Origin: Planctomycetes bacterium GWF2_50_10
GTDB taxonomy: Bacteria; Planctomycetota; Phycisphaerae; Sedimentisphaerales; GWF2-50-10
Assembly (NCBI GenBank): GCA_001824635.1
Contig: MHYB01000079.1
Location: 10,092 to 18,305 of the forward strand
Length of the DNA: 8,214 nt
Direction of reading: 5' to 3'
A model generated the notes under the pieces. That model saw nothing but the letters and a program-made list of their open reading frames with translations. It did not search any database and was not told the DNA's origin. Position numbers and translations under genes: made by a program. Below, piece after piece: positions 5,991-8,214 of this stretch (the first letter of the stretch is position 1; every line of letters begins with the position of its first letter).

Positions 5991-6571
5991 TTTGCATCTC
6001 CGCTTTTATTTATTATATCAACAACTTCTTCGATAGCGTCTTCAAGATTTTCGTTCACAACTATATGGCCGTATAAACGCCAGGCGGCGTTCATTTCTTC
6101 CTGTGCCTGTGCCAGGCGTCGTTTGACCACCTTCTCATCATCCCTGCCTCGCCCTGTTATACGCTTCGCGAGTGCCTCCGGGCTTGGCGGCATGACAAAT
6201 ATCATCACCGCGTTTGGAAATATATCCTGCACCTGCTTGCCGCCCTGTACGTCAATTTCAAGTATTACCGTTCTGCCGGCGGTAAGGCGTTCTTCTATTT
6301 TGCTCCTTGGCGTTCCATAGAGATTGCCAAAGACATTCGCCCATTCCAAAAAATCACCTTCGTCGACCTGGCTAAGGAATTCTTCCTTCGAGATGAAGTA
6401 ATAATCAACTCCATCCGTTTCCTGCTCGCTCTTTTGCCTGGTGGTAGCCGAGACACTCAGCCACGCGTCCAGTCTTTTTACCAGTTCGCGGCAAATGGTG
6501 CTCTTGCCCACTCCCGAAGGGCCGCTGACTACGACCAGCTTTCCAATTTTGCTCTCACCCTTGCTATTCAA
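5987..6571 (-). CDS. gmk: Guanylate kinase (TTG start)
   Basis: Gmk phosphorylates GMP (and dGMP) to GDP with ATP in the cytoplasm. The 194 residues are typical. P-loop GPSGVGKST is at 17-25, the GMP-binding segment SVSATTRQKSEQE at 39-51, DGVDYYFIS at 53-61, GNLYGTP at 82-88, ILEIDVQGGKQV at 103-114 and the lid with RGRDD at 141-145. In yeast and E. coli-type enzymes the GMP segment reads TTR-PR-GE, both arginines touching the GMP phosphate; here the second is Ser48. The only workable start is TTG at 6571, because the frame has no ATG or GTG between an in-frame TGA at 6602-6604 and the P-loop. The start lies inside the end of yicC (8-base overlap), with AGG-like bases upstream. The stop overlaps the rpoZ start as ATGA. 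Confidence 0.95.
   Translation of the reverse strand: MNSKGESKIGKLVVVSGPSGVGKSTICRELVKRLDAWLSVSATTRQKSEQETDGVDYYFISKEEFLSQVDEGDFLEWANVFGNLYGTPRSKIEERLTAGRTVILEIDVQGGKQVQDIFPNAVMIFVMPPSPEALAKRITGRGRDDEKVVKRRLAQAQEEMNAAWRLYGHIVVNENLEDAIEEVVDIINKSGDAK
5998..6001 (-). promoter_or_regulatory. Ribosome binding site (GGAG) of rpoZ inside gmk
   Basis: GGAG lies within the last codons of gmk, seven bases before the rpoZ ATG at 5990. Despite the ATGA overlap, rpoZ can therefore be initiated directly as well as by coupling. Confidence 0.6.
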
Positions 6572-7448
6572 CGTTCTGTACCTGTTCCTTGATGCGGTCG
6601 ATCATGCATTTGATGTCGACTACCCATTTGGCAATATCTGAATCCATAGCCTTTGAGCCTATGGTGTTTGCTTCGCGAAGCATTTCCTGGCTGATGAAAT
6701 CAAGCCTTCTGCCTGCCTGCTGCGTCGATTCGAGACTGTGCGTAAACTGCCCCAAATGCGAATCAAGCCGGCTTAGCTCTTCGGATATATCCGACCGCTC
6801 CGCAAAAAACGCCACTTCGCGTGCGACAGTTTCTTCATCCAGCCTCAAGGATGCCTGTGAAGTAAGCTCCTCGACGCGTTTTTTAAGCTTTTTATGATAT
6901 TCATCAACAACCATCGGCGACTTTTTGCGGATAAGCTCAAGCCTCTCCTTAATAGCCGCGCAGTTGCTGTTAAGATCATCAGCAACAGACTGGCCCTCAC
7001 GGTCGCGCATCTTCTTAAGCTGCTCGATTGCCTTCTGGCTTACCTTGAGGATCGTTTCGGTAATGCGTTTTGCCTCGTCCTCGTCCGGCAGGACAGGCTC
7101 GATGATCCCAGGCAAAGAAAGCAGCGCAGCCAAGTCGATCTTGTAATCCACCTTGAGCTTGGAAGCGATATCGCCCAGCCTTTCCACGCACCTGTGCACA
7201 GCTGTTTCATCGATATCAAACATGGCCTTGGCCGCGACATTCTTGAGCCTCAGGCTGTAAGTGACGGTTCCACGCGCGATAGATCCGCGCAAAAGCCGGT
7301 CTATTTCCTCTTCGAGAAAAGACACCGCATCCGGCAGTTTCACCGAAGATTTGAAATAGCGATTGTTGACTGACTTGATCTCAACGACATAACTTATGCC
7401 GTCAAGCTCGCATCCCGCCTCGCCAAAGCCTGTCATGCTCTGTATCAT
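6564..7448 (-). CDS. yicC: YicC family endoribonuclease
   Basis: The 294 residues match the YicC/YloC family, whose E. coli member has been described as an RNA-degrading endoribonuclease that affects small RNA turnover. The family's N-terminal signature MIQSMTGFGEA is at the very start, followed by VEIKSVNNRYFK (22-33), MRDREGQSVADDL (147-159) and a long charged helical region. The strongly conserved C-terminal blocks are ERSDISEELSRLDSHLGQF (217-235), GRRLDFISQEMLREANTIGS (246-265) and DIKCMIDRIKEQVQN (278-292). The ATG at 7448 is the natural start, as the signature begins there; only a weak GGCGG-type ribosome binding sequence precedes it. It lies 30 bases after secG and overlaps gmk by eight bases. 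The pairing with gmk is conserved very widely; the remA gene found between them in Bacillus is absent. Confidence 0.95.
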   Translation of the reverse strand: MIQSMTGFGEAGCELDGISYVVEIKSVNNRYFKSSVKLPDAVSFLEEEIDRLLRGSIARGTVTYSLRLKNVAAKAMFDIDETAVHRCVERLGDIASKLKVDYKIDLAALLSLPGIIEPVLPDEDEAKRITETILKVSQKAIEQLKKMRDREGQSVADDLNSNCAAIKERLELIRKKSPMVVDEYHKKLKKRVEELTSQASLRLDEETVAREVAFFAERSDISEELSRLDSHLGQFTHSLESTQQAGRRLDFISQEMLREANTIGSKAMDSDIAKWVVDIKCMIDRIKEQVQNVE

Positions 7449-7478
7449 ATTACCGCCGGTTCTTATATTGATTTCAAA

Positions 7479-7847
7479 CTATTTAACAGCATTGGTTTCA
7501 GCCGGTGCAGGCTTGGCAGGTGTTTTAGTCCCGCTCTGCTCTGCCGGCGCCTGCTGTTTAACCGGAGCCGCCCCTGGCAATTCAACGGGCGCTGGCTTGT
7601 AGAATTTCGTAAGCAGAACCGTCAGCAGCAAAAATAGACCAGCAACTACAATAGTAGCCCATGTCAGCACGTCGCCCGTCTTCGAGCCGAAAACGCTCGA
7701 CTGTCCGCCGCCGCCGAAAGCTGCGCTCAATCCGCCGCCTTTACCCTTCTGGATAAGCACGATAAGTATCAGTGCTACAGCCACAAGGAAAAACAGCACC
7801 GCCACGATATTCATTACTAAACCCACTTTGGCCAGTGTCAAAAACAT
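7479..7847 (-). CDS. secG: Protein translocase subunit SecG with a low-complexity C-terminal tail
   Basis: SecG is the small accessory subunit of the SecYEG channel in the inner membrane. The 122 residues contain two membrane segments (about 9-32 and 61-80) joined by the diagnostic SecG loop LIQKGKGGGLSAAFGGGGQS (31-50) and SSVFGSKTGDVLTWAT (50-65). Residues 83-122 form a Pro/Ala/Lys/Thr-rich tail with no evident fold, so the protein is longer than a minimal SecG of about 75 residues; E. coli SecG (110) also has a variable tail. The ATG at 7847 has an AAGGGA sequence about eight bases upstream. It lies 46 bases after tpiA, a pairing common in many bacteria, and 30 bases before yicC. Confidence 0.93.
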   Translation of the reverse strand: MFLTLAKVGLVMNIVAVLFFLVAVALILIVLIQKGKGGGLSAAFGGGGQSSVFGSKTGDVLTWATIVVAGLFLLLTVLLTKFYKPAPVELPGAAPVKQQAPAEQSGTKTPAKPAPAETNAVK

Positions 7848-7893
7848 CTTCTTGTCCCTTCTCTTTTCTTATTTACGGTACTCGAAATTAATT

Positions 7894-8214
7894 TTATATT
7901 GAAGCCTCTACAATTCCAACGAAATCGTCGGCCTTGAGGCTCGCGCCGCCCACAAGCAGCCCGTCGATATCAGGCTGGGCCATAAGTTCGCCCGCGTTGG
8001 AGGCCTTTACAGACCCGCCGTACTGGATCCGAATTGCCTGGGCCGCTGCCTTATTATACATCTTTTCGATCAGTTTGCGAATGAATGCGTGCACTTCCTG
8101 TGCCTGTTCCTTGCTGGCCGTTTTGCCCGTGCCGATCGCCCATACTGGCTCGTATGCGATCGTTACCGCGCAGAGCTTTTCAGCATCTATGCCTGCAAGC
8201 CCTTTTTCGATATG
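7894..8214 (-). CDS. tpiA: Triosephosphate isomerase, C-terminal 106 residues (5' part beyond window)
   Basis: TpiA interconverts dihydroxyacetone phosphate and glyceraldehyde 3-phosphate in glycolysis and gluconeogenesis. The minus-strand frame is open from the window edge at 8214 to TAA at 7894-7896, giving 106 residues of an enzyme normally about 250 long. The catalytic glutamate and loop 6 are seen in AYEPVWAIGTGKTA (fragment residues 20-33, Glu22 catalytic). The phosphate-binding elements IQYGGSVK (63-70) and LLVGGASL (86-93) follow, then the usual C-terminal helix (FVGIVEA). The GTG at 8094 is an internal valine codon, not a start. This is the first visible gene of the minus-strand array, and glycolytic genes such as pgk or gap may lie further upstream. 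Confidence 0.97.
   Translation of the reverse strand, partial: HIEKGLAGIDAEKLCAVTIAYEPVWAIGTGKTASKEQAQEVHAFIRKLIEKMYNKAAAQAIRIQYGGSVKASNAGELMAQPDIDGLLVGGASLKADDFVGIVEASI

Noticed and set aside
5790..6320. Open plus-strand frame of 176 codons opposite rpoZ and gmk
   Set aside because: It lies antisense to two well-supported genes with intact motifs and shows no protein-family features.
6894..7373. Open plus-strand frame of 159 codons opposite yicC
   Set aside because: Antisense shadow of a highly conserved gene; no motif or ribosome binding site.

Overview
The window is a piece of an ordinary bacterial chromosome of about 50% GC. It is gene-dense, has no stretch over 300 bases without a gene, and shows no tRNA, rRNA, CRISPR array, insertion sequence or phage gene. 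The set tpiA-secG-yicC-gmk-rpoZ-coaC-coaB, the low-complexity tail on SecG and the frequent GGAG-type ribosome binding sites would fit a Planctomycetota genome (Phycisphaerae/Sedimentisphaera-like). That assignment rests on remembered gene order and protein style and is tentative; the sequence holds no taxonomic marker such as rRNA.

Layout, left to right. (1) 6-638 (+): an unrecognised protein with two membrane segments around a glutamine-rich helical middle, probably entering from outside the window, closed by a good intrinsic terminator at 683-725. (2) 724-1485 (-): a TauE/SafE-family permease. It diverges from (3) 1591-2754 (+): a major facilitator superfamily transporter with a recognisable promoter and ribosome binding site. 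(4) 2818-3711 (+): purC, de novo purine synthesis. (5) 3746-4522 (+): a single-domain ModF-like ABC ATPase with no permease nearby. It has an extended -10 box so close to its ATG that the message may be leaderless. (6) From the right edge leftwards on the minus strand lies a compact seven-gene housekeeping array: the C-terminal part of tpiA (glycolysis), secG (Sec translocon), yicC (endoribonuclease family), gmk (GMP to GDP), rpoZ (RNA polymerase omega), coaC and coaB (coenzyme A synthesis). Genes from yicC to coaC overlap by 8, 4 and 1 bases, which implies tight translational coupling. The yicC-gmk-rpoZ-coaBC core is a widely conserved bacterial neighbourhood. The array ends tail-to-tail with the ABC gene, the two coding regions sharing 16 bases.

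The most interesting signal is at the coaC/coaB junction. The two enzymes, fused as one CoaBC protein in most bacteria, are here separate open frames, but in the same reading frame and separated only by one TGA and five codons. CoaB looks like the fused (type I) kind rather than the free-standing streptococcal kind. This points to a recent gene fission, stop-codon readthrough, or a sequence error. Other points worth a look are a Ser in place of a GMP-phosphate-binding Arg in guanylate kinase together with its TTG start, the possible leaderless ABC message with a dyad over its promoter, and the uncharacterised two-membrane-segment protein. I found no convincing wholly new multi-gene system.
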